The position numbers and the translations under genes were made by a program. The notes beneath the pieces were generated by a model. The model saw nothing but the letters and a program-made list of their open reading frames with translations. It did not search any database and was not told where the DNA came from. Source: JANQUM01 sp047630355 (GTDB taxonomy: Bacteria > Bacteroidota > Bacteroidia > Cytophagales > Spirosomataceae). Taken from it: DNA of 64,000 nt. Positions 1 through 8,670 of this stretch are shown in pieces; the stretch's first letter is position 1, and every line of letters starts with the position of its first letter. The stretch covers positions 7,585 to 71,584 of the forward strand of contig JBLHXN010000005.1 in assembly GCA_047630355.1 (NCBI GenBank), given 5' to 3'.

Positions 1-860
1 TGCTGGCGGTTACCAAGCCAGAAGCTGTTTCGGGCTTCAATACTACCTTTGACCACCTGAAATTAGTGCAGACTTGTGCTCCGAAAGGCATTCACGTTAT
101 GGTAGAAAAACCTTTGGCGGTAAATAACGACCATGCCCAACAGATGATTGCTTTGGCGAAAAAGTATGACATTCAGTTACTTACTAATTACGAAACATCG
201 TGGTACGGCAGTAGTGCAAAGGCCTATGAATTAATTAAAGAAGAGGATAAAATTGGGGACATTCGGCGAGTAGTTTTTCATACAGGTCATCCTGGTCCAA
301 TTGAAATTGGTTGTAATGTCGAATTTCTTGATTGGTTAACCGATCCGGTATTAAACGGAGGTGGTGCTTTGATGGATTTCGGGTGCTACGGGGCAAATCT
401 CGCTACATGGTTTATGGGAGGGGAGAAGCCTTTGACGGTAAGTTGCGTTACGCAACAGATAAAACCTGAAAAATACCCCAAGGTGGAAGATGAAGCTACC
501 ATAATTCTAACTTACCCAAAAACGCAGGTGATTGTTCAGGCTTCGTGGAATTGGTCGCACAACGTAAAGTCAATGCAGGTTTACGGAAAAACTGGATACG
601 TCATCTGCGAAAACGGGACGGATATGAAAATTCTCGAAAACGAAAAGGTGGGGAGCTATCCTATGAAAGTGAATCCGCTCGGTGCTGGATTTGATAATCC
701 ATTTTCTATGCTGCACAACGTTATTCGGAACGGATATAACTTTCCCGCGTTTGATCCGAGCAGTACTGAAAACAACGAAATCGTTGTTCAGATTTTAGAT
801 GCAGCAAAGCACGCCGCCGAAACCGGGCAAACAGTTATCTGGAAAGAATATTATAAATAA
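1..860 (+). CDS. Gfo/Idh/MocA-family oxidoreductase (5' end outside window)
   Basis: This is a NAD(P)-dependent sugar or inositol-type dehydrogenase of the Gfo/Idh/MocA family. The reading frame is open from the first bases of the window, so the gene starts upstream and the nucleotide-binding GxGxxG region is missing. What remains begins near the end of the Rossmann domain and includes the family motif VEKPLAV, whose Lys is usually catalytic, and the substrate-domain motif GGGALMDFGCYG. About 285 residues are visible. The GTG at 66 is only an internal codon. The substrate cannot be told from the sequence. It is followed 70 bp later by a DoxX-like gene on the same strand. Confidence 0.9.
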   Translation, partial: LAVTKPEAVSGFNTTFDHLKLVQTCAPKGIHVMVEKPLAVNNDHAQQMIALAKKYDIQLLTNYETSWYGSSAKAYELIKEEDKIGDIRRVVFHTGHPGPIEIGCNVEFLDWLTDPVLNGGGALMDFGCYGANLATWFMGGEKPLTVSCVTQQIKPEKYPKVEDEATIILTYPKTQVIVQASWNWSHNVKSMQVYGKTGYVICENGTDMKILENEKVGSYPMKVNPLGAGFDNPFSMLHNVIRNGYNFPAFDPSSTENNEIVVQILDAAKHAAETGQTVIWKEYYK

Positions 861-930
861 TTTTTAGACGGTTGCTTTCTGAGTACATTGTGAGGAATAC
901 AGACACAATTATACCTCTAAAACCAACATC

Positions 931-1311
931 ATGTTAAACAAAGTTTTTAAAGTACTCGGATTCATTTTTGCCCTTTTTATCGTCTATGGTGGTGTTCAGC
1001 ACTTTTTGGAAGCTGAATTTTACTCGCCTTTTGTTCCGAGTGTTTTTCCTTTCGCAATGCCCATAATTTACTTGTCCGGAATCCTCGAAGTTGTTTTTGG
1101 CGTTGCGTATTTTATTCCCAAATATCGGTTAATCGGAGCTTGGGGAATTTTTATTCTAATGGTTGTTTTCCTGCCTATCCATTTGGCAGATGTATTTATT
1201 GATGCTCCCGCAATTGGCAGTAAAACTGCGGCCTACGTGCGTTTGCCTGTGCAGTTTTTATTCATTGTCTTATCTTGGAAAATGGTTGACATGGCAAAAA
1301 AGAGCCAATAA
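931..1311 (+). CDS. DoxX-like small integral membrane protein
   Basis: A 126-residue, very hydrophobic protein with four likely transmembrane helices (about residues 5-25, 44-64, 70-90 and 100-120). The size, the helix pattern and the Gly/Pro-rich helix 2 (LSGILEVVFGVAYF) resemble the DoxX/DoxX-like superfamily of bacterial membrane proteins, whose biochemical role is mostly unknown. The ATG follows an AT-rich leader without a Shine-Dalgarno site, as is usual here. A strong hairpin terminator begins 10 bp after the stop. The family call is by overall character rather than by a diagnostic motif. Confidence 0.65.
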   Translation: MLNKVFKVLGFIFALFIVYGGVQHFLEAEFYSPFVPSVFPFAMPIIYLSGILEVVFGVAYFIPKYRLIGAWGIFILMVVFLPIHLADVFIDAPAIGSKTAAYVRLPVQFLFIVLSWKMVDMAKKSQ

Positions 1312-1320
1312 GAAATAAAA

Positions 1321-1348
1321 AAGCCGCTCTGCATTTGCAGAGCGGCTT
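1321..1348. terminator. Bidirectional rho-independent terminator
   Basis: A 13-bp perfect stem (AAGCCGCTCTGCA against its complement) closes a 2-nt loop between two convergent genes, the DoxX-like gene (+) and the OmpA-like gene (-). An A-run lies on the left and T-rich sequence on the right. Confidence 0.85.
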
Positions 1349-1370
1349 CATAATATAAGATAATTCGTAA

Positions 1371-2285
1371 TTACTTCTTAGCCATATCAGGATTCAATAG
1401 ATTGTAGAACTGATCAAGTTTCGGCATTAAGATAATGCGTGTTCTGCGGTTCATTGATTTGTTCTGTGCCGATGTGTTTGGCATCATGGCGTTGTATTCT
1501 CCACGTCCTGCGGCGATCAAGCGGTTCGGGTTGATTCCGAATTGCTCTTGTAACGCACGTACTACTGAAGTTGAACGCTTAACACTTAAGTCCCAGTTAT
1601 CCTGAAACATAGAAGTTTTGATTGGCGTATTGTCAGTATAACCTTCTACCATAACCTCTAAATCTGGGCGGGAGTTGATTACTTTAGCAATTTTCCCTAA
1701 AACCTCATTCGCTCTTGATGTAAGAGAGTAGCTTCCAGAGTTGTATAACATGGCGTCAGATAAGTTAATCATTACAACGGTTTTGTCAACTTTGATGTCG
1801 ATGTCCATGTCGTTCAAATCCATTCCAATGCTTTGCTTCAGGTTTACGGCAAGAGCAAGATTGATTGAATCTGTCTTTGTGCGTGCAGCTCTTAGCAAGT
1901 TGATGTAACGGTCTTTCTCCGCCATTTGGCTCAACGTCTTGTCAATGTTGTCATTAGCAATCTTTGAAAGTACTGTCAAATCACCAACTTGAGTCATTTG
2001 CTGATCACGGGCTTTCTGTAGGTCACCTACTTGAGCACGTAAGTCCATCATCTGATCGTCTTTGACCTTGATAGAACTTTTCATCTCGTTCTGAGACATC
2101 GCTAACTGCGACTTCAGACGATCGTTTTGATCATTTGATACTGATAAATCATCACTACACTTCATCAGTGACTCATCTACGTTTTTCCATTTGCTTTCCA
2201 TGTCCGCAAATTTTTTCTTAGTTACGCAAGAAGAAAATGTGGCAGTGACGATGGCACCTATTAAAATTAATTTTGTTGTTTTCAT
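1371..2285 (-). CDS. OmpA-family peptidoglycan-associated lipoprotein
   Basis: A 304-residue envelope protein. The N-terminus is a lipoprotein signal ending in the lipobox FSSC (Cys20). Residues of about 30-145 are polar and heptad-like, probably coiled coil. The C-terminal 140 residues form an OmpA/MotB-type peptidoglycan-binding domain, with VEGYTDNTPI and the basic NRRTRIILMP end. It should anchor in the outer membrane and hold peptidoglycan non-covalently. It is monocistronic: a terminator lies downstream and the broken response-regulator gene lies upstream on the same strand. A role as a structural envelope tether is inferred from the family. Confidence 0.88.
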   Translation of the reverse strand: MKTTKLILIGAIVTATFSSCVTKKKFADMESKWKNVDESLMKCSDDLSVSNDQNDRLKSQLAMSQNEMKSSIKVKDDQMMDLRAQVGDLQKARDQQMTQVGDLTVLSKIANDNIDKTLSQMAEKDRYINLLRAARTKTDSINLALAVNLKQSIGMDLNDMDIDIKVDKTVVMINLSDAMLYNSGSYSLTSRANEVLGKIAKVINSRPDLEVMVEGYTDNTPIKTSMFQDNWDLSVKRSTSVVRALQEQFGINPNRLIAAGRGEYNAMMPNTSAQNKSMNRRTRIILMPKLDQFYNLLNPDMAKK

Positions 2286-2590
2286 TGTGTTATTTATTTC
2301 GAGAATTAAGATTGATTAATTTCTAATTTGGTGCAAAAAAGTATACCGCTCTTTAAAATGTCTTAATTGAGCCTTAAATTTCGCTTAACGATGCAAATCT
2401 ATTCTATTTTTTGTACTTCCAAAGGTTTAAAACCCAAAAATAATCGGAAAGGTCAAAAGGGTTAGAATTGTTGTGGTAAACATATTACTAATAATAAGTG
2501 AACGGTACATTTGTAAGCACAATTAGCAAATTTGATTACTTTCAATGTAGTATTGAAAGTAAGAGACTGTTTAAATTTCTTCTTTTAAAT
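2286..2590. other. Intergenic region, AT-rich, with one palindrome
   Basis: About 305 bp between the OmpA-like gene and the response-regulator relic, both on the minus strand. No ORF with coding character is seen. The promoter of the OmpA-like gene must lie in the left part, where a poor TATACTTTTTTG-like sequence (minus strand) is the only candidate. The right part holds the inverted repeat listed separately. Confidence 0.5.
2536..2562. repeat. Perfect 11-bp inverted repeat
   Basis: TTACTTTCAAT is followed by GTAGT and then ATTGAAAGTAA. It sits just past the 3' end of the minus-strand response-regulator relic and lacks a clear U-run, so it may be a weak terminator, an operator or debris. 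Confidence 0.55.
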
Positions 2591-3250
2591 TTACAGTGCC
2601 AAATTTATGACTAGTCCATCATTGTCAAAATCCTCCTTCTTCCGGAGAAAATTGATGTAAACCTCAATCGTACTGTAGTTTGTTTCGATGTGGTAGTCCC
2701 ATAATTCGTCCGCAATTTGCTGTTTGGAAAGTACCCGACCTTTAGCATTTGCCAAAATATTGAGCAACTTAAACTCTTTAGGAGTCAAAGTAACTTCAAT
2801 TCCTGAACGCTCTACTTTCTTTTCGTCCGGAGAGGTTTTTAAGTCAGCTATTTCCGTAAAATTTGTTACAAGTTGCGGCGTTTCTTTCCTACGGTACAAC
2901 GCCTGAATGCGGGCGAGTAACTCGGTAAGGTGAAAGGGCTTTACGAGGTAATCATCCGCCCCAAAATCAAAAGCTTCTACCTTATCTTCCACTTCGCCAA
3001 ACGCCGTTAGCATCAATATAGGCGTAGTTTTATCAGTTTTCCGTATTATGCGGCAAACCTCCGGCCCATTAATTTTGGGAATATTTACGTCAAGTAAATA
3101 GACTTCATAAGTGTGGTCGCGAATTTGCTTGAAAAATAATTCGCCGTCAAAAATAGTATCGCACTCTACTCGTTTCCCGCGTAAAAATGATTCTATTTCG
3201 GAGGAAAGGGGTGGGTCGTCTTAAAGCAGGAGTGTTTTTAGCGTGGGAAC
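2591..3250 (-). pseudogene. OmpR/PhoB-type response regulator, broken
   Basis: Read on the minus strand, the region from about 3250 encodes a receiver domain followed by a winged-helix DNA-binding domain. Visible receiver features are DDPP, the phospho-acceptor in LLDVNIP, the Thr of MLTA and the Lys of LVKPF. However, a TAA stop (3221-3223) replaces the acidic residue before the conserved Asp pair (KTLLL-stop-DDPP), and no proper start codon precedes it. The C-terminus also ends after FLRKK with an aberrant tail, lacking the wing (LIHT..G.GY). No kinase gene is adjacent. Translation from an internal Met at 3016 would give a protein without the phosphorylation site. An intact relative is at 50384-51079. 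Confidence 0.8.
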
Positions 3251-3374
3251 AATTTTTTAACCACGAATTTTAGCGTAAAATTAGCTTTTATCGATTAATA
3301 TTTGAGCATTTAATTCAATCTGCTGTATCTTCCGTTTTGGTTAAACTTTTTTCTAAAATCTCAGTTTTGTAAAC

Positions 3375-4526
3375 ATGCCTGCTACCATTTACGAGCGTTT
3401 TGTTACCACCCGCCAAGCCACGGAAACTATTTGTAAACCACTCACTGTTGAAGACTATTCGGTACAGCCTAACGCTGATGTATCGCCGCCTAAGTGGCAT
3501 TTAGCTCACAGTACGTGGTTTTTCGAGCAATTTGTGTTGCGGGACTTTGATTCAACGTATAGAGTTTACAGCGAAGACTTTGCTTACCTCTTTAACAGTT
3601 ACTACAATAACGCCGGAGAACGGGTGCTTCGTCCGAACCGTGGTTTAATGACCCGCCCGACGGTGGAAGAGGTCTATAATTACCGTAAATACGTCACAGA
3701 ATCGGTTGAAAAATTGATGAGTGAAAATACCTCTAAAGAATTACTGGAATTAATCGAAGTCGGTATTAATCACGAGCAACAACATCAGGAATTACTCACT
3801 TACGATATCAAGTATATTCTCGGAAATCAGCCTACTTTTCCGGTTTATGACGGTATTTTTACACAGGAAAAAGAAGAGCAAACCGAAGGTTGGATTGATA
3901 TTCAGGAAGGAGTATATACCATTGGTCATCAGGGAAGTGGCTTCTGCTTTGACAATGAATTAGGCGTTCATAAAGTATATCTTCACGAGGCTCAGGTTTC
4001 ATCTAAACTCGTTACAAACGGCGAGTATATTGAGTTTATAGAAGCTGGTGGTTACGAAGACTTCAACCTTTGGCACGCCGAGGGTTGGGATTTCGTCAAA
4101 AAAAATGAATTAAAAGCCCCACTATATTGGCACAACGTAAACGGCGAATGGCATTATTATGACTTTGACGGTTTGTCAAAAATTGACTTCGAACTGCCCG
4201 TAATGCACGTAAGTTATTACGAAGCTTTTGCTTTCGCCGAATGGAAAAAAATGCGATTGCCCACCGAATTTGAATGGGAAATTATTGCTGATAAATTGAA
4301 CTGGGGACAAGTTTGGGAATGGACAGGTTCGGCGTACTTACCTTACCCAAATTTTACGAAAGCACCTGGAGCATTGGGCGAATACAACGGAAAATTCATG
4401 GTCAGTTTGCATGTACTTCGCGGAGCCTCCATCGGAACCGCGGAAGGGCACAGTCGGAAAACTTACCGTAATTTTTTTCACCCAAGTAGCCGCTGGCAAT
4501 TTGCTGGAATTCGACTGGTAAAATAA
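3375..4526 (+). CDS. egtB: Ergothioneine sulfoxide synthase EgtB
   Basis: A non-heme iron enzyme that joins a thiol donor (cysteine or gamma-glutamylcysteine) to trimethylhistidine using oxygen, the central step of ergothioneine synthesis. The N-terminal DinB-like half carries WHLAH (His42/His45) and the HX3HXE iron-binding motif HEQQHQE (133-139). The C-terminal half is an FGE-sulfatase-type domain with RLPTEFEWE, WEWTGSAY and RNFFHPSSRWQFAGIRL. At 383 residues it is near the usual EgtB length and lacks the fused methyltransferase of OvoA. egtD begins 22 bp downstream, which confirms the pathway. No egtA or egtC is present, so the sulfur donor is unknown. Confidence 0.93.
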   Translation: MPATIYERFVTTRQATETICKPLTVEDYSVQPNADVSPPKWHLAHSTWFFEQFVLRDFDSTYRVYSEDFAYLFNSYYNNAGERVLRPNRGLMTRPTVEEVYNYRKYVTESVEKLMSENTSKELLELIEVGINHEQQHQELLTYDIKYILGNQPTFPVYDGIFTQEKEEQTEGWIDIQEGVYTIGHQGSGFCFDNELGVHKVYLHEAQVSSKLVTNGEYIEFIEAGGYEDFNLWHAEGWDFVKKNELKAPLYWHNVNGEWHYYDFDGLSKIDFELPVMHVSYYEAFAFAEWKKMRLPTEFEWEIIADKLNWGQVWEWTGSAYLPYPNFTKAPGALGEYNGKFMVSLHVLRGASIGTAEGHSRKTYRNFFHPSSRWQFAGIRLVK

Positions 4527-4548
4527 AATTAAAACTACACACACTTTT

Positions 4549-5475
4549 ATGAACAATGCTTTTCTGAAAGACATGCTCAAAGGTCTTTCATCTACCCCAA
4601 AAACTTTAAGTTCCCGGTACTTCTACGATGCCATCGGCGACGGAATATTTCAGGAAATAATGCAAATGAAAGAGTATTACCTTCCGGCTTGTGAATTAGA
4701 AATTATCCAGAAAAAAACGAAAAATATCGCCGCCGAAATTTCGGCTGAAAAAATTGACGTAATCGAACTCGGGGCGGGTGATGGAACCAAGACGGTTTAC
4801 TTCTTAAAAGGACTAATAGATGCCGGGAAAGAAATAACGTACATTCCGCTGGATATTTCTGCTAATGTGTTGGAAATCAACAGAGAGCATATTTCTGCAC
4901 GCTTGCCCGATTTAATAATAGAATCAATTGCGGGAGATTATTTTGAGACAATGAAGTCTTTGAAAGAACGAAACAATCCGAAAATTGTACTTTTTATGGG
5001 TTCAAATATCGGTAACTTTAAAGACGAAAGTGCTGTCGATTTTCTAAAACTTGTGAAGTCGTATATGACCGTTGGAGATACGCTGTTAGTTGGAGCTGAT
5101 TTGAAGAAAAATCCTAAAACTATTCTGGCGGCTTACAATGATAAATCAGGAATTACGAAGCGATTTAATCTAAACCTTTTAGCTCGGATGAATCGTGAGT
5201 TAGGAGCAGATTTTACCGTCGCTGATTTTGATCACTACGCATTTTATGATCCCGCTTCGGGAACTTCATTCAGCTACATTGTTTCACTCGAAAATCAAAC
5301 CGTAAATATCGCGGATGAAACAATCAGTTTTTCTAAAAACGAGTGCATTCATACGGAAGTCTCGCAGAAGTATAGTTTAGAAGATTTGGAAAGAATTAGT
5401 AGTAAAGCAGGCTTTGCTAAATTCACGCCATTTCTCGATTCAAAAGAATGGTTTTGTCTGGGCTTAATGGCGTAA
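4549..5475 (+). CDS. egtD: L-histidine N-alpha-methyltransferase EgtD
   Basis: It makes hercynine (trimethylhistidine) from histidine with three S-adenosylmethionine, the first step of ergothioneine synthesis. The 308-residue protein has the family N-terminus (SSRYFYDAIG, EYYLPACE), SAM motif I (IELGAGDGTKT, 72-82), MGSNIGNF (150-157) with the histidine-contacting Asn, and TEVSQKYS (269-276), whose Glu and Ser bind the substrate in characterised homologues. All key residues expected by homology are present. It follows egtB in a two-gene arrangement and is followed within 75 bp by a hydrolase on the same strand. Confidence 0.94.
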   Translation: MNNAFLKDMLKGLSSTPKTLSSRYFYDAIGDGIFQEIMQMKEYYLPACELEIIQKKTKNIAAEISAEKIDVIELGAGDGTKTVYFLKGLIDAGKEITYIPLDISANVLEINREHISARLPDLIIESIAGDYFETMKSLKERNNPKIVLFMGSNIGNFKDESAVDFLKLVKSYMTVGDTLLVGADLKKNPKTILAAYNDKSGITKRFNLNLLARMNRELGADFTVADFDHYAFYDPASGTSFSYIVSLENQTVNIADETISFSKNECIHTEVSQKYSLEDLERISSKAGFAKFTPFLDSKEWFCLGLMA

Positions 5476-5548
5476 GCGTTGCACTAATTTAAGAGTTTAT
5501 TGAATTAATCTGTTTAACTTACGGATATAATTCAACGAACTCGTATTA

Positions 5549-6856
5549 ATGAAAAAAATAAACCTTATCCTTTACGTATGCTTACTCAGTATATGTACAC
5601 TCTCTCTGTTAAAAGCTCAAACTACTGAAAACCAATTTATTTACGGTGATGCTTTGCCCGATGCTCCCGAACTCGCCGCCCGTGGTGATTACAAAGTAGG
5701 TGTACGGACGGTCAAGTTCACAAATAAAAATCAACCTGATATTTTAAACGCTTCAAAAGGCGTGGCTCCGTTATATGACCGAGAATTAACCGTGGAAATC
5801 TGGTATCCAGCAGTGTTAAAAGACGGAGAAAAAGCACTTACCAATTACGATGAACTTATGGGGACGGCAAACGATCCAAAACGTCCGACCATTCCGTTTA
5901 CTTTTCCCGGACGTGCCAAACGAGATGCAGCTCCTGTCACTGTTAACGCTACCAACGATAAATTCCCGCTGGTAATTGTGTCGCACGGTTACGTGGGATC
6001 ACGTTATTTAATGACTTACTTAACTGAGAATCTTGCTTCAAAAGGCTATATTGTTGCCGCGATTGATCACACAGAGTCAACTTTTAGAGATGCCGGAGGA
6101 TTTACGAGTACATTATTGAATCGCTCGAAAGATATTTCGTTTGTTATAAACGAAATGACAAATTTAGGTAAGAATGACATGAGTTTGAAAGGAAAAATGG
6201 ATTCGGAGAATATTGCCATTATTGGCTATTCAATGGGTGGTTACGGGGTTCTGAACGTAGCAGGAGCCGGGTACACCGAAGCTTTTGACAAAGGATTTGG
6301 ACAATTTACGGGTGGTAGTAAATTGCTCAGCCCGTTGGTTTACGGAAGCCCCGATTACAGCGGAGAAGTAGATTCACGGATAAAAGCCGTCGTAGCGTTT
6401 GCCCCGTGGGGAATGGAGCGGGCGGCGTGGGATTCTACGAGCCTGAAAGGCCTGAAAGTACCAACGTTTTTTATTGTTGGAAGCCAGGATGATATTTCGG
6501 GTTACGAGAAAGGAGTAAAGGCAATTTACGAAGGAGCCGTTAATACTGAACGCTATTTGCTAACTTATGAAAATGCCCGCCACAACGTAGCTCCAAATCC
6601 GCCGCCTGCTGAATCATTGCAGCTCGGTTTACCTTTTGATGAATATTACCGCTACGCAGAACCGTCCTGGGATCAACGCCGGATGAACAATATTAATCAG
6701 CACTTTGTAACAGCTTTTGTAGGAATGCACCTGAAGAAAAAAGACTTTGGTAAGTACCTCGATGTACAATCTGATTCTAACGAAAAAACGTGGATGGGTT
6801 TCAAAGCTCGTTCTTCCACGGGGCTTGAATTATTGCACGAAAAAGCATCTGAGTAA
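5549..6856 (+). CDS. Exported alpha/beta hydrolase (PAF-acetylhydrolase/dienelactone-hydrolase-like)
   Basis: A 435-residue serine hydrolase with an N-terminal signal peptide (about 1-23, ending LKAQ). The fold is marked by IVSHGYVGS (oxyanion region, 143-151), the nucleophile elbow GYSMGG (Ser228), a probable acid in GSQDD (314/315) and the catalytic His in ENARHNVAP (345). The large insert and the N-terminal strand (VEIWYPA) resemble the platelet-activating-factor acetylhydrolase/chlorophyllase-like group. The substrate is unknown. It lies 73 bp after egtD and 2 bp before the ACT gene, so it is probably cotranscribed; a link to ergothioneine is only positional. Confidence 0.85.
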   Translation: MKKINLILYVCLLSICTLSLLKAQTTENQFIYGDALPDAPELAARGDYKVGVRTVKFTNKNQPDILNASKGVAPLYDRELTVEIWYPAVLKDGEKALTNYDELMGTANDPKRPTIPFTFPGRAKRDAAPVTVNATNDKFPLVIVSHGYVGSRYLMTYLTENLASKGYIVAAIDHTESTFRDAGGFTSTLLNRSKDISFVINEMTNLGKNDMSLKGKMDSENIAIIGYSMGGYGVLNVAGAGYTEAFDKGFGQFTGGSKLLSPLVYGSPDYSGEVDSRIKAVVAFAPWGMERAAWDSTSLKGLKVPTFFIVGSQDDISGYEKGVKAIYEGAVNTERYLLTYENARHNVAPNPPPAESLQLGLPFDEYYRYAEPSWDQRRMNNINQHFVTAFVGMHLKKKDFGKYLDVQSDSNEKTWMGFKARSSTGLELLHEKASE

Positions 6857-6858
6857 TA

Positions 6859-7260
6859 GTGAAAACCGGAGAAATGGATATTGACGTAATCTTACGAAGT
6901 ATGAGTCCCCGACTCAATGAAGGGGAATACGTATTCGTGACGCTTACGGACATTTCACAAGTCAATCGAAACGATACTATTTGTGAACTTCGGGAAGCTG
7001 AAGGGACGACAGTCGTGATTGAAAAATCCAAAGCGGACGAACTCGGATTTACTTACAATTACGTTGCAGCCTGGATAACACTTAACGTACATTCGGCGTT
7101 GGAATCCGTCGGGTTAACGGCTGCATTTTCAACGGCTTTAACTCAACACAATATTAGTTGTAATGTGATAGCTGGTTTTTACCACGATCATATTTTTGTG
7201 GACGCGAAAGACGCAACGAAAGCCATTGAAGTCATAACCAATTTATCTAAAATTAATTAA
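6859..7260 (+). CDS. ACT-domain protein (ACT_3/ACT_7 type)
   Basis: A 133-residue cytoplasmic protein matching a small conserved family of two ACT-like halves: RSMSPRLNEGEYVFVTL at the start, then REAEGTTVVI, YVAAWITLNVHSALESVGLTAAFS, and a C-terminal NVIAGFYHDHIFV. ACT domains usually bind amino acids as regulators, but free-standing members of this group have no known target. The GTG at 6859 starts 2 bp after the previous stop (TAATAGTG). An ATG at 6874 preceded by GGAG is a possible alternative start. The tight spacing implies translation coupled with its neighbours. Confidence 0.82.
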   Translation: MKTGEMDIDVILRSMSPRLNEGEYVFVTLTDISQVNRNDTICELREAEGTTVVIEKSKADELGFTYNYVAAWITLNVHSALESVGLTAAFSTALTQHNISCNVIAGFYHDHIFVDAKDATKAIEVITNLSKIN

Positions 7261-7271
7261 AGATTTTCTCC

Positions 7272-8639
7272 ATGAAACCATTGCTAAGTTTTTTACTATT
7301 CGTCTTATTTACGGCTACGCTATCTTGTCAGTTAAACAGTGAAAAGGTAGCCAATACTTACCCAACGGACTCTTTACTGCAATACGCTGACTACAAATCT
7401 GCCGAATCAGATACAGAAATTTCTCGCAGTGAATACGCTGATAAGTTATACGGATTTTGGCTTGGTCAGTGCATTGCTAACTGGACAGGTCTTGTAACCG
7501 AAATGGACAAAATAGGGAATATTGGCGAAATAAAAACGGGCAACTTTTATACTCGGGCAGATTGGGGAAATCCTGATTTGCCGAGTATTTTTACGCCCGA
7601 AAAGCCAAGCGATATTTCCCCGACCATTGATTTCGTTTTTGAAGACGAAGGTGAAATCTGGGGAGCTGATGACGATACAGATATTGAGTACATTTATCAG
7701 AGTCTCCTCTATGAAAACCAAATAAGTATGTTAACTGGAGAACAAATCAGAGATGGTTGGCTAAAACACATCAAACCCGAAGAAGAAAACTACTTGTGGG
7801 TTTCTAATCAACGGGCGTTTGATTTGATGAAAGAGGGTGTTGTTCCGCCCGCGACGAGTGATCCGGCAAATAACAAAGAGTACGAAATGATTGACGCTCA
7901 GTTAACCACGGAAATATTCGGCTTCTTTGCCCCGACTCGCCCTGATATTGCCTTGAAAATGGCAAACCTGCCCATCAGAACTTCGGCACGTGAAAATGCC
8001 GCGTGGATTTCGGAGTTTTACGTAATTATGTATTCGCTTGCCGCAAAAAGCGATGCCGATAAATCAATAAAAGAGAACACGCAAAATATGGCGGCGGAAG
8101 CTCGAAAGCATTTACCAAACGACAGTTATTCAGCGAAAATGTACGATTTTGTGAAAAGCCGTTACGACGCAAATATCCCGTGGGAACAAACCCGCGACGA
8201 AGTTTATCAGCGGTATCAGGTGGAGCAACGAGATGGTTATGATATTACGTCAAAAAATATTTATTGCAACGGCTGCTTTGCCGCAGGAATTAATTTTGCC
8301 TCCAGTTTAGTCAGCCTTTTTTACGGTGAAGGCGACATCAAAGAAACCATAAAAATCGGTGTTTTAGCTGGTTGGGATTCTGACAATCCAACGGCAACTT
8401 GGGGCGGGTTGCTCGGTTTCATGCTCGGTAAAGAAGGAGTAGAAGCGGCTTTCGGTCGGAAATTCTCGAATAAATTCAACATTCACCGTACCCGTCAGAA
8501 CTTCCCGAATAATGGCATTGATACTTTTGAAGAAATGGCGAAGAAAGGAATTTTTGTTATTGACCGTGTGGTGCAGGAAGAAATGAACGGCGGTATTGAT
8601 TTAGAGAAAGACGTTTGGTTGGTTCCGATTAGGAATTGA
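7272..8639 (+). CDS. ADP-ribosylglycohydrolase-family lipoprotein
   Basis: A 455-residue protein of the ADP-ribosylglycohydrolase (ARH) superfamily. The two metal-binding signatures are visible: GADDDTDIEY near residue 135 and GWDSDNPTATWGGLLG near 375. The start YGFWLGQCIANWTGL also fits the fold. Unusually for an ARH, it begins with a lipoprotein signal peptide (LFTATLSCQ), so it should be exported and lipid-anchored. ARH proteins hydrolyse ADP-ribose or related N-glycosidic bonds; the exported form may act on another substrate. It is the last gene of the run that starts at egtB. Confidence 0.85.
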   Translation: MKPLLSFLLFVLFTATLSCQLNSEKVANTYPTDSLLQYADYKSAESDTEISRSEYADKLYGFWLGQCIANWTGLVTEMDKIGNIGEIKTGNFYTRADWGNPDLPSIFTPEKPSDISPTIDFVFEDEGEIWGADDDTDIEYIYQSLLYENQISMLTGEQIRDGWLKHIKPEEENYLWVSNQRAFDLMKEGVVPPATSDPANNKEYEMIDAQLTTEIFGFFAPTRPDIALKMANLPIRTSARENAAWISEFYVIMYSLAAKSDADKSIKENTQNMAAEARKHLPNDSYSAKMYDFVKSRYDANIPWEQTRDEVYQRYQVEQRDGYDITSKNIYCNGCFAAGINFASSLVSLFYGEGDIKETIKIGVLAGWDSDNPTATWGGLLGFMLGKEGVEAAFGRKFSNKFNIHRTRQNFPNNGIDTFEEMAKKGIFVIDRVVQEEMNGGIDLEKDVWLVPIRN

Positions 8640-8670
8640 TTACAATAACTCTTTCACTTTATTACCTGAA

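Noticed and set aside
3375..4526. Reading EgtB as a sulfatase-modifying enzyme or as OvoA
   Set aside because: The N-terminal DinB-like iron-binding HX3HXE motif is present, and the adjacent egtD fixes the pathway. OvoA would have a fused C-terminal methyltransferase.
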